Source: Streptomyces sp. NBC_00554 (GTDB lineage: Bacteria > Actinomycetota > Actinomycetes > Streptomycetales > Streptomycetaceae). From it: 64,000 nucleotides of DNA. Below are positions 33,269 to 41,993 of this stretch, piece by piece (positions within the stretch are counted from its first letter, which is position 1; each line of letters starts with the position of its first letter). The notes beneath the pieces were generated by a model. The model ran no database searches. It had not been told where the DNA came from and saw only the letters and a list, made by a program, of their open reading frames with translations. The DNA lies in the NCBI RefSeq assembly GCF_041431135.1, contig NZ_CP107799.1, positions 4,154,001-4,218,000 on the forward strand, in the 5' to 3' direction. The translations under genes were made by a program, and so were the position numbers.

Positions 33269-34528
33269 ATGCCCACTTGCACCCCGTCCGCCGCAGCCAC
33301 CACTCCCACCTCCCAACTCGACGTAGCCGGCGACCTGCTGACCCTGCTGCGCAACGCCACCACCGAACCGCGCCCCGACGTCCAACTGGAGGCCCTGACA
33401 CTGGCCGTGGCCGCCGACCTGCCGGTACTCCTGTGGGGTGAGCCGGGGATCGGCAAGACCGCTGCCCTGACACAGCTCGCCGCGGCCCTCGATCTTCCGC
33501 TGACCACGGTGATCGCCAGCGTCCACGAACCGTCCGACTTCTCGGGGCTGCCCATCATCGGAGACGATCCCGCGGAACAGGGCGTCCCAATGGCCCCGCC
33601 GGACTGGGCAGTTCGCCTGGTACGGGCCGGTCGGGGGCTGCTCTTCCTGGACGAGCTGTCCACCGCGCCGCCGGCCGTTCAAGCCGCCCTGCTCCGCCTC
33701 GTGCTCGAGCGGCGCATCGGCTCACTTCAACTGCCGCCCGGCGTACGGATCGTGGCCGCCGCCAATCCGCGATCCTCGGCTGCCGACGGCTGGGAACTGA
33801 GCCCGCCGCTGGCCAACCGGTTCGTCCATCTCCAGTGGACCCACGACCACGACGTCGTCGTACGCGGCCTCGGCGGGACCTGGCCCCGGGCGACACTGCC
33901 GCTGCTCGCCCCGGAGAGGTTGCCGGAGGCCGTGGACTTCGCCCGCCGCGCGGTGTGCGGACTCCTCACCGGCCGGCCCAAACTCGTACACCAACTGCCC
34001 AGCAACGAAACCCGCCGGGGCGGCCCCTGGCCCTCACCCCGGAGCTGGGAGATGACCCTGTGCCTGATCGCCTTCGCGACCGCGGCCGGCTCCTCCCGGG
34101 AGGTGCTTTCCATGCTGGTCAGAGGCACGGTCGGGGACGGTCCGGGCCTGGAACTGCTGGCAAGCCTGGACCGGATGGACCTCCCGGACCCCGAATCGCT
34201 TCTCGCCGACCCGACGGGTGCCGCCCTGCCCGAGAGGGGAGACCTGCGCCAAGCAGTGCTCGACGGTGTGGTGGCGGCGGTCCGCAAGCGTCCGGAGAAG
34301 TCCCGGTGGGACGCGGCGTGGGCGCTCCTGGTCCGGGCGGTGGAGACCGGAGCCCCGGACCTGGTGGTCGTCCCCGCGACCACGCTCGCCACACTGCGCC
34401 AGGAGGACTGGGACGTTCCGGCAACGATCGAGCAGCTCGCCGGAGCGGTGTCCCTGTCCCGGCGCGCGGACCACGCGGCGACACAGGCCGCCACCCGTGC
34501 CGCGGTCACCGCGAAGGCCGGACGATGA
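33269..34528 (+). CDS. MoxR-type AAA+ ATPase
   Basis: 419 aa. Walker A G-E-P-G-I-G-K-T at 57-64, Walker B L-L-F-L-D-E at 124-129, sensor-1 in A-A-A-N-P-R at 163-168, and S-P-P-L-A-N-R-F for the arginine finger. The C-terminal helical part continues to the end with no membrane segment. AAGGTGATC lies before the ATG. The stop overlaps the vWA gene as ATGA. MoxR proteins are chaperone-like ATPases that remodel a client with a vWA partner, which fits the neighbour exactly. 96 bases separate it from the unknown gene upstream. Confidence 0.9.
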   Translation: MPTCTPSAAATTPTSQLDVAGDLLTLLRNATTEPRPDVQLEALTLAVAADLPVLLWGEPGIGKTAALTQLAAALDLPLTTVIASVHEPSDFSGLPIIGDDPAEQGVPMAPPDWAVRLVRAGRGLLFLDELSTAPPAVQAALLRLVLERRIGSLQLPPGVRIVAAANPRSSAADGWELSPPLANRFVHLQWTHDHDVVVRGLGGTWPRATLPLLAPERLPEAVDFARRAVCGLLTGRPKLVHQLPSNETRRGGPWPSPRSWEMTLCLIAFATAAGSSREVLSMLVRGTVGDGPGLELLASLDRMDLPDPESLLADPTGAALPERGDLRQAVLDGVVAAVRKRPEKSRWDAAWALLVRAVETGAPDLVVVPATTLATLRQEDWDVPATIEQLAGAVSLSRRADHAATQAATRAAVTAKAGR

Positions 34529-35856
34529 CGACCTCGAACCCGGGCCTGGCCCCGGACCCGGACCCGGACCCGGACGCATCGGGGACGCTGAGCCCCGGCC
34601 CCAGCCCCAGCCACGACGTCGGCCTCGACCTCGACCTCGACAAGCTCTTCGCCGCCCGACTGCACGCCGCCCGCGCCCGGCCCTACTTGGCGACAGCCCT
34701 GTTCGCCCTGCACACCGTGGAGTCGCGCCGGGTGCCGACGATGGCCGTCGACCGGCACTGGCGGTGCTACGTCTCGCCGGCCTTCGTGGACCGGACCCCG
34801 GTGGAGGAACTGGCCGCGGTATGGGTCCACGAGGTCTCCCACCTGCTCCGCGACCACCACGGGCGCAGCGACCGATACGCCCGGGAACACGAGCTGACCG
34901 GCCCCGGGGAACGACTCCGGATGAACATCGCCGCCGACTGCGAGATCAACGACGACGCGTTCGGCGACGGGCTGATCCAGCCCGAGGACGCCGTCGTACC
35001 GGGGACCTTGGGGCTGCCCGACGGCCAGCTCATGGAGACCTATCTGGGCCACATACGGCTCAGCCTGTACGCACAGCACGCGGCCTGGCTGGACTGCGGC
35101 AGCGGCGCCGACGGACTCGACCGGGAGTGGGAGCTGGGACCGGACGGTGCGCACGGCCTCAGCGCGCAGGAACGGGACGCGGTCCGGTTCCGGGTGGCGC
35201 AGGGCATCAAGGCCCGCCAGGGTCACTCCCCGCAGGGATGGCGACGATGGGCGGAGGAGGTGTTCCACCCGCCGCAGCCGTGGCGGGAGTTGCTCGGAGC
35301 GGCGGTCCGCTCGGCGGCCTCCGGCTCCGGAGCGGGCGAGGACTACACGTACGGCCGGCCGTCGCGGCGCTCGGCCGGGGTGCCCGGCGCGATCCTGCCG
35401 AGCCTCCGACGCAGACCGCCCCGGGTCTCCGTGGTCATCGACACATCCGGTTCGGTCAGTGACGCCGAACTGGGCAGCGCGCTCCTGGAAGTTGCCGCGA
35501 TCTCCCGTGCCCTGGGCGGCCGTCGCGACCTGATCACCGTGGTGCCGTGCGACGCGGCGGCCCGGATCGCACACCCGCTGTGCCGTGCCGAGGGGATCCC
35601 GCTGGTGGGCGGCGGGGGTACGGATCTGCGCACGGGCTTCGCCAAGGCGCTACGAGCCGGATCCCGGCCGGATGTCATCGTGGCCCTGACCGACGGCCAG
35701 ACACCCTGGCCTGCCACCCGACCACCGTGCCGGACGGTGGTGGGCCTGTTCCCCCGGCAGCACATGGCCCCGTCTTGGGACGAGGACGATCCCGACTACG
35801 TACCGGAGTCGCCGCCCGAGTGGGCACGAGTGGTGGACATCGGGTCGGCTCACTGA
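34525..35856 (+). CDS. DUF2201-type protein: HExxH putative metallopeptidase domain plus vWA-like domain
   Basis: 443 aa. After a D-P-rich lead, the N-terminal domain carries H-E-V-S-H at 102-106 and the N-I-A-A-D-C-E-I-N-D segment at 134-143, the two conserved parts of the DUF2201 metallopeptidase-like domain. The C-terminal vWA-like domain (about 300-443) has the metal site D-T-S-G-S at 306-310, then G-G-G-T-D (363-367) and L-T-D-G (388-391). Translationally coupled to the MoxR ATPase (4-bp overlap). It should act as the ATPase's partner; whether the HExxH site is proteolytic is unknown. Confidence 0.88.
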   Translation: MTTSNPGLAPDPDPDPDASGTLSPGPSPSHDVGLDLDLDKLFAARLHAARARPYLATALFALHTVESRRVPTMAVDRHWRCYVSPAFVDRTPVEELAAVWVHEVSHLLRDHHGRSDRYAREHELTGPGERLRMNIAADCEINDDAFGDGLIQPEDAVVPGTLGLPDGQLMETYLGHIRLSLYAQHAAWLDCGSGADGLDREWELGPDGAHGLSAQERDAVRFRVAQGIKARQGHSPQGWRRWAEEVFHPPQPWRELLGAAVRSAASGSGAGEDYTYGRPSRRSAGVPGAILPSLRRRPPRVSVVIDTSGSVSDAELGSALLEVAAISRALGGRRDLITVVPCDAAARIAHPLCRAEGIPLVGGGGTDLRTGFAKALRAGSRPDVIVALTDGQTPWPATRPPCRTVVGLFPRQHMAPSWDEDDPDYVPESPPEWARVVDIGSAH

Positions 35857-35866
35857 TCTCCGGCGG

Positions 35867-35891
35867 CGGTGTCGGCCGAATGACCGACAGG
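35867..35891 (+). promoter_or_regulatory. Shared operator, copy 1 (upstream of the response regulator)
   Basis: A 25-bp sequence identical to 37978-38002, containing the dyad TGTCGG-N8-CCGACA (35870-35889). Downstream, CGGCCGAC (35913-35920, 21 bases after the end of the 25-bp block) and TGGTGA (35947-35952) recur in the second copy at nearly the same spacing. It lies 152 bases before the GTG at 36044. Likely bound by that response regulator. Confidence 0.75.
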
Positions 35892-36043
35892 TTCGCGTGG
35901 AACCGGTACGTACGGCCGACGCGACGGGTCTCGCCCGGCGCAATCGTGGTGACCATGGCGACCGGTGTCTCACCCCGAGGAACCGGAAGGCCTGCAGCCA
36001 GATGCCCCCGGCCGACCGACACGCACTGTGGTAGGAACAAGTA

Positions 36044-36718
36044 GTGGCCGATACACAGATCGATGTGGTGATCGCCGACGACCAGCAGTTGGTGCGGACC
36101 GGATTCAGCCTGATTCTGGGGGCGCAGCCAGGCATCACCGTGGTCGGGGAAGCGGCCGACGGTGTCGAGTGCATCGATCTGGCACGCCGGCTGCGCCCGG
36201 ATGTGGTGCTGACCGACATCCGTATGCCGCGGTTGGACGGTCTGGACGTGGTGCGGCAGCTGGCCGGGCCGGGCGTGGCCGATCCGATGAACGTCGTGTT
36301 GATCACCACGTTCGACCAGGACGACTACGTACGGACCGGACTGCGGAACGGGGCGTGCGGATTCCTGCTGAAGGACGCCTCTCCGGGGCTGCTCGTGGAG
36401 GCGGTGCAGGCGGCGGCCCGTGGGGATGCCTTGGTGTCACCGGCGGTGACGGTCCGCCTGCTGCGTCGGCTGGAGGAGACCGAGCGGGGCTCGACGTCGG
36501 GTGACTCGGGGGCTGCCGGGCTCAGTGAGCGCGAGCTGGACATCGTGCGTCTGGTGGCTGTGGGACGTACGAATCAGGAGATCTGCGACGAGCTATTCCT
36601 GTCGTTGTCGACGGTGAAGACGTATCTGGCCCGGATCCAGGCCAAGTTGAAGGCCCGTAACCGGGTGGAAGTCGCGGCGTGGGCGTGGGAGCACGGCGCG
36701 GTGCACACGGACCGCTGA
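36044..36718 (+). CDS. NarL/FixJ-family response regulator
   Basis: 224 aa. Receiver domain I-A-D-D-Q-Q-L-V-R-T with phospho-acceptor Asp58 in V-V-L-T-D-I-R-M-P, Thr in L-I-T-T-F and Lys in L-L-K-D-A. A GerE helix-turn-helix occupies about 155-210 (L-S-E-R-E-L-D-I-V, V-K-T-Y-L-A-R-I). GTG 36044 has only a weak GGA ribosome element. The convergent gene 11 bases downstream is a sensor kinase, its evident partner. The 25-bp dyad upstream suggests autoregulation. Confidence 0.9.
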   Translation: MADTQIDVVIADDQQLVRTGFSLILGAQPGITVVGEAADGVECIDLARRLRPDVVLTDIRMPRLDGLDVVRQLAGPGVADPMNVVLITTFDQDDYVRTGLRNGACGFLLKDASPGLLVEAVQAAARGDALVSPAVTVRLLRRLEETERGSTSGDSGAAGLSERELDIVRLVAVGRTNQEICDELFLSLSTVKTYLARIQAKLKARNRVEVAAWAWEHGAVHTDR

Positions 36719-36729
36719 CGCCACGCCCG

Positions 36730-37947
36730 TCAACGCTTGGGCTGGTCGTCCTGGAAGGCATTGGCGGCGGGTGCTGCCAGCGGGACGGCAGCGTGGACCT
36801 CCCAGCCTCCGTGCGGGAGTGCGCCGGCACGGACCGTTCCATCGAGCGCTTCGACGCGTTCGCGCAGGCCCAGCAGGCCGAAGCCGCCGCGCCCGCCGGC
36901 GGGCGTCGCGGCCTTGTGAGGGGGCGCGGTGTTGGTGACCGTCACATGCAGCCACGCGCGGTCCGCGTCCAGGTGGACGGTGGAGCGGGCGCCGGGGGCA
37001 TGGCGGCGGATGTTGGTGAGGGCTTCCTGGACCAGCCGCTGCACGGTGAGCTCGATCTCGGGGCTGAAGAGGGTGGTTCGGGCGGCTGCCGTGACTTCGA
37101 GCCGGGCGGGTGTGTCGCCGCCGGCGGCGGAGTGGGCGGAGACGAGGTCGGCCAGTTCGGTCAGCAGGTCGCCGGGACGCAGGGCGGGGTGCTTGTCCTC
37201 CCGCAGGACGTGTACGAGACGGCGCATCGACTCCAGGGTTTCCGTGCCGGACCGGGCGATGGTGCGCAGGATGGGATCCACTTTGTCGGGAGCGGTGGCC
37301 TGGATGGTCAGCGCGGCGTTGGCCTGGACGATGATGCCGGTCATGTGGTGGGCGATCAGGTCGTGCAGGTCCCGGGCGAGGGCAAGGCGTTCCGCCTGGC
37401 GTACGTCGTGCACGGCGCGTTCCCGGCGGACCTCCAGGGCGCGGATGGCACAGCCGATGACGATGCAGATCGCCAGGGCGATGGTCAGGACGTAGCCGCC
37501 GGCGAGGAAAGCGCCCCATGATCCACTGCGCAGCGGCAGTGCGAGGATCGCGACGACCAGCGCGAGGGTGTAGGCGGTCGCGCGACCGGGCCGCCAGGCG
37601 TGCGCCGTGGTGTGAACGGTGAGGAAGAGCAGCCCGCAGGTCTCCAGCGCTCCCCACCAATGCAGGGTGGGGGGTTCGATCAGGCTCCAGACGGTCACCG
37701 CGAGGGAGATCGTCACGGCGCCGATGACGCGCTTGGCCAGGTCCGCCGAGCGCGGCACGCCGAGTGCGAGCAGCCCGATCAGCGGACCGGTGACGATCAC
37801 GGGCAACCATGTCGTGGGTGATCCGAACGGATCGGGGCCCCGGCCGAGCAGTGCGAAGTCCGCGAACCAGGTGAGCGTGAAGGCGATCAGGCTGCTGATC
37901 TTGATGAGCCTGCCGCCTGCCGGGTTGAGCGGGAGTTTCCAGTCCAC
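36730..37947 (-). CDS. Sensor histidine kinase, partner of the regulator at 36044
   Basis: 405 aa. The N-terminal 170 residues contain about five hydrophobic helices with almost no extracytoplasmic loop, so it probably senses the membrane itself. The HisKA_3 box is A-R-D-L-H-D-L-I-A-H-H with phospho-acceptor His195. The ATPase domain shows V-Q-E-A-L-T-N-I-R-R-H and G-F-G-L-L-G-L-R-E-R. Divergent from the MMPL transporter, with the second copy of the 25-bp dyad 30 bases before its start. Confidence 0.9.
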   Translation of the reverse strand: MDWKLPLNPAGGRLIKISSLIAFTLTWFADFALLGRGPDPFGSPTTWLPVIVTGPLIGLLALGVPRSADLAKRVIGAVTISLAVTVWSLIEPPTLHWWGALETCGLLFLTVHTTAHAWRPGRATAYTLALVVAILALPLRSGSWGAFLAGGYVLTIALAICIVIGCAIRALEVRRERAVHDVRQAERLALARDLHDLIAHHMTGIIVQANAALTIQATAPDKVDPILRTIARSGTETLESMRRLVHVLREDKHPALRPGDLLTELADLVSAHSAAGGDTPARLEVTAAARTTLFSPEIELTVQRLVQEALTNIRRHAPGARSTVHLDADRAWLHVTVTNTAPPHKAATPAGGRGGFGLLGLRERVEALDGTVRAGALPHGGWEVHAAVPLAAPAANAFQDDQPKR

Positions 37948-37977
37948 GCGGATCAGCGTAGGAGCGCAGGCCTGGAT

Positions 37978-38002
37978 CGGTGTCGGCCGAATGACCGACA
38001 GG
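37978..38002 (+). promoter_or_regulatory. Shared operator, copy 2 (between kinase and MMPL transporter)
   Basis: Identical 25 bases to 35867-35891 and in the same orientation relative to its plus-strand gene. CGGCCGAC at 38024-38031 (again 21 bases away) and TGGTGA at 38059-38064 complete the same promoter layout. This places the MMPL gene, and perhaps the divergent kinase, under the same regulator. Confidence 0.75.
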
Positions 38003-38217
38003 CCGGTGAGCGTGGCGTCCGAACGGCCGACACAGCACGCACCGCCCCGGCGGAACCATGGTGATCACGGCGGCCGGCGACCCACCTCCGAGGCCCGGCC
38101 GCCGGCCAGCACGGCTCGCGATGACGGCCAGGGCGTCGACGGCGAAGCCTCCGCCGTGCCGGCCTCCCGCTGAACCCTCCCGCTGGACCCCAGTAGCCGC
38201 GCAGTGCCCGTTCGCAC

Positions 38218-38283
38218 CGCCAAACCACCGCCAAACCATCAACAGACCGTCGCCAGACCTTCGACAGACCATCGACAGACAGA
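38218..38283 (+). repeat. Six 11-bp direct repeats in the MMPL leader
   Basis: Units begin at 38218, 38229, 38240, 38251, 38262 and 38273, with consensus roughly C-G-n-C-A-g-A-C-C-a-t. The first two differ only at the last base. The array ends 16 bases before the ATG at 38300. An 11-bp period places each unit on the same DNA face, as in cooperative activator sites; it also lies where the ribosome site should be. Confidence 0.7.
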
Positions 38284-38299
38284 GAGTTCTCGCACCCTC

Positions 38300-40543
38300 A
38301 TGGCCACCTTCCTGCACCGAATCGGCCTGGCCGCCTTCCAGCGGCGCCGACTGGTCGTACTTCTGTGGGCGCTCGTCCTGGGCGTCATGGGCGCCGCCGC
38401 CGCGAGCGGTTCGGGCCCGCAGAGCTCAACCGTCTCCCTGCCCGGTACGGAAGCACAGCGCGCCAATGACCTGCTGGCGGAGAAGTTCCCGTCCGCCAAT
38501 GCCGAAGGCGCCAGCGCCCGCGTCGTCATACGGGCCCACGACGGGGGGAAGATCAGCGGTACCGAGAACAAGGAAGCACTCGAAGCGACGCTGGCCGAGG
38601 TGAAGAACTCCTCGCCGCATGTCGCCCAGGTCAGCGACCCGTTCACGGCGAAGACGATCAGCGCGGACGGCACGACCGCTTACGCGCAGGTCACCTACAC
38701 CGTCAAGGATTCGGACCTGACCGACCGTGACCACACCGGCTTCGACAAGGCACTCGAGTCGGGCCGCGATCAGGGACTGACGGTGGAGGCGTCCGGCAAC
38801 GCGGTGGCGGAAGCCGCGGAGAGCTCCATGGCCGAGGCCATCGGCTTCGCTCTGGCCGCGGTCATCCTCTTCATCACCTTCGGCTCGCTGATCGCCGCCG
38901 GCCTGCCCCTGGTCACCGCGCTGGTCGGTGTGGGCGTGACCATGTCCGCCATCACGGCGCTCAGCGGGCCGCTCAATCTCAGCAGCAGCACCTCGTCCCT
39001 GGCCACGATGCTGGGCATCGCCGTCGGCATCGACTACGCCCTGTTCATCGTCTCCCGCTACCGCTCCGAACGCGCCGCCGGCCATGACGCCAGGGAAGCC
39101 GCCGCCCGCGCCAACGGCACCGCCGGATCAGCCGTCGTCTTCGCCGGACTGACCGTGGTGATCGCGCTCGTGGGCCTGGCCGTGGTGAACCTGCCGATCC
39201 TGACCATGATGGGTCTGGGCGCAGCCGGTGCCGTCGTCGTCGCCGTTCTCGTCGCCGTCACGCTGATCCCCGCGCTCCTGGGCTTCGCCGGCGAACGCAT
39301 CGGCGGCAAGGCCCGCAAGCAGTCCACCACCCGACTCGCCGCACTCCGACTCCGGTCCGGCCGCACGGGACTGGCACAGCGGTGGATCTCCTACGTCCTG
39401 CGCAAGCCGGCGAAGGTCCTGCTCCTGGCAGTGGTCGGTCTCGGTGTGGTCGCCCTGCCCGCCACGAAGCTCAAACTCGGCCTGCAGGACGACGGCTCCA
39501 AGGCTGCCTCCTCCACCCAGCGCAAGGCCTACGACATGCTGTCGCAGTCCTTCGGCCCCGGCTTCAACGGCCCGCTCACGGTAACCGTCGACAACCAGGA
39601 CCCCGCCGTCACACGCACCGGCTCGGAGGAGCTGGGCAAGTCCCTCACCGGTCTGCCCGATGTGGCCGCCGTGACCCCGGCCGTCTTCAACGAAGCGGGC
39701 GACACCGCCATCATCACCGTCATCCCCAAGAGCCCACCGGCCAGCGACTCCACCAAGGAACTCGTCGGCGACATCCGCTCCCTGGCCGACAGCACCGGCG
39801 CCCAAACGGGAGCCCGCTCCCTGGTGACCGGTACGACGGCCCTCAACATCGACGTCTCCGCCAAGTTCAGCAAGGCGATCGCGCCCTACCTGGCGGTCGT
39901 CGTCGGACTGGCCATTCTCGTACTGATCCTGGTGTTCCGTTCGATCCTGGTGCCCGTCAAGGCCGCCCTCGGCTTCCTGCTCTCCGTACTGGCCGCTCTG
40001 GGAGCGCTCGTCGCGGTGTTCCAGTGGGGCTGGCTGAAGGATCTGATCGGCCTGGAGCAGACCGGCCCCATCATGAGCCTGATGCCCGTCCTGATGGTCG
40101 GCATCGTGTTCGGCCTGGCCATGGACTACCAGGTGTTCCTGGTCTCCCGCATGCGCGAGGCGTACGTCCACGGCGCCGACGCCCGCACGGCGATCGAGGC
40201 GGGATTCAAGCAGAGCGCCACGGTTGTCACCGTCGCGGCCCTCATCATGATCACCGTATTCTCCGGTTTCATGGGTGCCCACGACCCCATGATCAAGTCG
40301 CTGGGCTTCGGACTCGCCGTCGCCGTCGCCTTCGACGCCTTCATCGTCCGCATGACGATCGTCCCCGCCGTACTCGCCCTTCTCGGCGACCGCGCATGGT
40401 CCCTGCCTGCGCGGATCGATCGCATCCTGCCCAACGTCGACATCGAAGGAGAGAAACTGGCGCACCACAAGCCCACGTTGGCCGCCGAGGATCAGTCAGG
40501 CCACGCCCCCACTCACGACTACAGCGTGAAGGCCCGGGGTTAG
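38300..40543 (+). CDS. MMPL/RND-family transporter
   Basis: 747 aa with two six-helix MMPL modules, each preceded by a large extracytoplasmic loop. G-I-D-Y-A-L-F-I-V-S-R-Y-R and G-L-A-M-D-Y-Q-V-F-L-V-S-R-M are the paired proton-relay segments. ATG 38300 gives an N-terminus M-A-T-F-L-H-R-I-G typical of actinobacterial MMPL; the GTG at 38204 would add repeat-encoded residues. The ribosome site is weak. MMPL pumps export lipids or small hydrophobic molecules; regulation by the adjacent two-component pair is suggested by the shared 25-bp dyad. The stop overlaps that of the convergent HAD gene. Confidence 0.92.
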   Translation: MATFLHRIGLAAFQRRRLVVLLWALVLGVMGAAAASGSGPQSSTVSLPGTEAQRANDLLAEKFPSANAEGASARVVIRAHDGGKISGTENKEALEATLAEVKNSSPHVAQVSDPFTAKTISADGTTAYAQVTYTVKDSDLTDRDHTGFDKALESGRDQGLTVEASGNAVAEAAESSMAEAIGFALAAVILFITFGSLIAAGLPLVTALVGVGVTMSAITALSGPLNLSSSTSSLATMLGIAVGIDYALFIVSRYRSERAAGHDAREAAARANGTAGSAVVFAGLTVVIALVGLAVVNLPILTMMGLGAAGAVVVAVLVAVTLIPALLGFAGERIGGKARKQSTTRLAALRLRSGRTGLAQRWISYVLRKPAKVLLLAVVGLGVVALPATKLKLGLQDDGSKAASSTQRKAYDMLSQSFGPGFNGPLTVTVDNQDPAVTRTGSEELGKSLTGLPDVAAVTPAVFNEAGDTAIITVIPKSPPASDSTKELVGDIRSLADSTGAQTGARSLVTGTTALNIDVSAKFSKAIAPYLAVVVGLAILVLILVFRSILVPVKAALGFLLSVLAALGALVAVFQWGWLKDLIGLEQTGPIMSLMPVLMVGIVFGLAMDYQVFLVSRMREAYVHGADARTAIEAGFKQSATVVTVAALIMITVFSGFMGAHDPMIKSLGFGLAVAVAFDAFIVRMTIVPAVLALLGDRAWSLPARIDRILPNVDIEGEKLAHHKPTLAAEDQSGHAPTHDYSVKARG

Positions 40544-41346
40544 CCGAACAGTCGCTCCAACACCACCGCGATCCCGTCCTCCTCGTTCGACAGCGTCACC
40601 TCATCCGCGACCGCCTTGAGTTCCGGATGGGCGTTGTCCATCGCCACGCCCCGAGCGGCCCAGTCGAACATCGGGATGTCGTTGGGCATGTCACCGAAAG
40701 CGATGGTGTCGGAGGAGGCGAGACCGAGGTGGCGGGCTGCGAGGGCCAGGCCCGTCGCCTTGGTCACGCCGCATGGCTGGAGTTCGACGGTCCCCGGCCC
40801 CGACATGGTGACGGTCGCCAGCGAACCCACCACCGCACGCGCAGTCATCGCCAACTCGTCGTCGGACAAAGAGGGGTGACGGAGCAACACCTTGCTGATC
40901 GGTTCCGTCCACAGGTCGTCACGCCGGTACACCCGCATCGCCGGAAGCGTCGGATGCGGCATCACATACCCCGGCTCGATGAGCGTGAGCCCGTCCACAC
41001 CATCCTGGTCCACGGCCGCGTAGACCTGCCCGACCTCCGCCTCGATCTTGCCGAGCGCCGTCTCGGCCAGCTCCCTGTCCAGGGTCACCGACCACAGCAG
41101 ACGGTCCGCGCCGGCGTCGTACAACTGCGCCCCCTGCCCGCACACCGCCAGCCCCTGGCTGCCGAGTTCGTCGAGGAGCGGTCGCACTCTCGGCGCCGGC
41201 CGTCCCGTCACCACCAGATGCCGGGCACCCTCGGCCGTGGCCTTCGCCAACGCGGCCCGCGACCGGTCGGAGAGGGTGTCGTCGCCGCGCAGCAGCGTTC
41301 CGTCCAGGTCAGTGGCGATAAGTGAATATGCAGTCGGAGCGGCCAT
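40540..41346 (-). CDS. Cof-type HAD-superfamily phosphatase
   Basis: 268 aa from ATG 41346. Motif I D-L-D-G-T with Asp13 (nucleophile) and Asp15, motif II V-V-T-G-R, and the metal-binding F-G-D-M-P-N-D near residue 210. The large C2 cap between motifs II and III is typical of Cof proteins, which dephosphorylate sugar phosphates, nucleotides or vitamin phosphates; substrate unknown. The stop codon overlaps the stop of the convergent MMPL gene, leaving no terminator between them. Confidence 0.88.
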   Translation of the reverse strand: MAAPTAYSLIATDLDGTLLRGDDTLSDRSRAALAKATAEGARHLVVTGRPAPRVRPLLDELGSQGLAVCGQGAQLYDAGADRLLWSVTLDRELAETALGKIEAEVGQVYAAVDQDGVDGLTLIEPGYVMPHPTLPAMRVYRRDDLWTEPISKVLLRHPSLSDDELAMTARAVVGSLATVTMSGPGTVELQPCGVTKATGLALAARHLGLASSDTIAFGDMPNDIPMFDWAARGVAMDNAHPELKAVADEVTLSNEEDGIAVVLERLFG

Positions 41347-41830
41347 GATCCGAAGAATACGGATCGAACGACTCATCGGCCCGGCGTGAACCGGACGACG
41401 TCCGGTATCCCGTCAGCAACGCCGTTCACCGCACGGCCAGCACGAGGTTCACTTCAGCCCATACGGGTTTCACCCGCCGCCGACCCTGACGGCCATGCGG
41501 CCCCGCAGCGAACCCCTTTGGGACGCAGGGCAGTTGTGCAATCGCCGCCGTACAGATACTGCCCCTGAACCGATTTGGACCAGAGAGTACGGGGAGACAC
41601 ACGTCTTCGACATGGACCGCCCGCCAACCCGCCCGAACTGATCCCCGACCGCCTGCCCTGGCAGAAGTCGACGTAACCGAACAAGACTTATCGAAATATC
41701 ACTCATCTGGACATTCCGAACTCTTCAGGCACTGCCGCAGCAGGTTCACTCCCCCGTAACGTGTGCCGCGACCACGTAGAACACATGGAACATGTGGAAC
41801 CCCAAGACCGCCCGGACCGCCCGGACCGTA
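41347..41830. other. Spacer without a recognisable gene
   Basis: About 480 bases between the HAD phosphatase start and the minisatellite. Open frames on both strands look non-coding, and I find no clear transposase remnant or tRNA. The stretch around 41670-41710 is unusually A/T rich for this window. Degenerate GGAACATGTGGAACC-like units near 41780-41800 look like early forms of the downstream repeat. Confidence 0.45.
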
Positions 41831-41940
41831 TGAACCACGTGAACCACGTGAACCACGTGAACCACGTGAACCACGTGAACCACGTGAACCACGTGAACCA
41901 CGTGAACCACGTGAACCACGTGAACCACGTGAACCACGTG
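41831..41940. repeat. 9-bp minisatellite, 12 perfect copies
   Basis: TGAACCACG is repeated 12 times without a change (41831-41938) plus TG. Each junction creates the 6-bp palindrome CACGTG, so the array presents CACGTG every 9 bases. It sits 54 bases before the proposed fumarylacetoacetase start, in its presumed leader. The plus-strand frames would read N-H-V or E-P-R repeats, but I see no credible gene around it. Confidence 0.95.
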
Positions 41941-41993
41941 GTGAGTGAGTAGTGAGTACGCACCCGCAAGCCACGAGAGCGAGGCACCACCCG

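Noticed and set aside
41454..41706. Possible transposase fragment in the spacer after the HAD gene
   Set aside because: Short frames on both strands show no DDE or other catalytic motif and no terminal inverted repeats.
41831..41940. Possible CRISPR array or protein-coding repeat
   Set aside because: The units are only 9 bp with no spacers, no cas genes are near, and the N-H-V or E-P-R reading frames have no start context, ribosome site or family resemblance.
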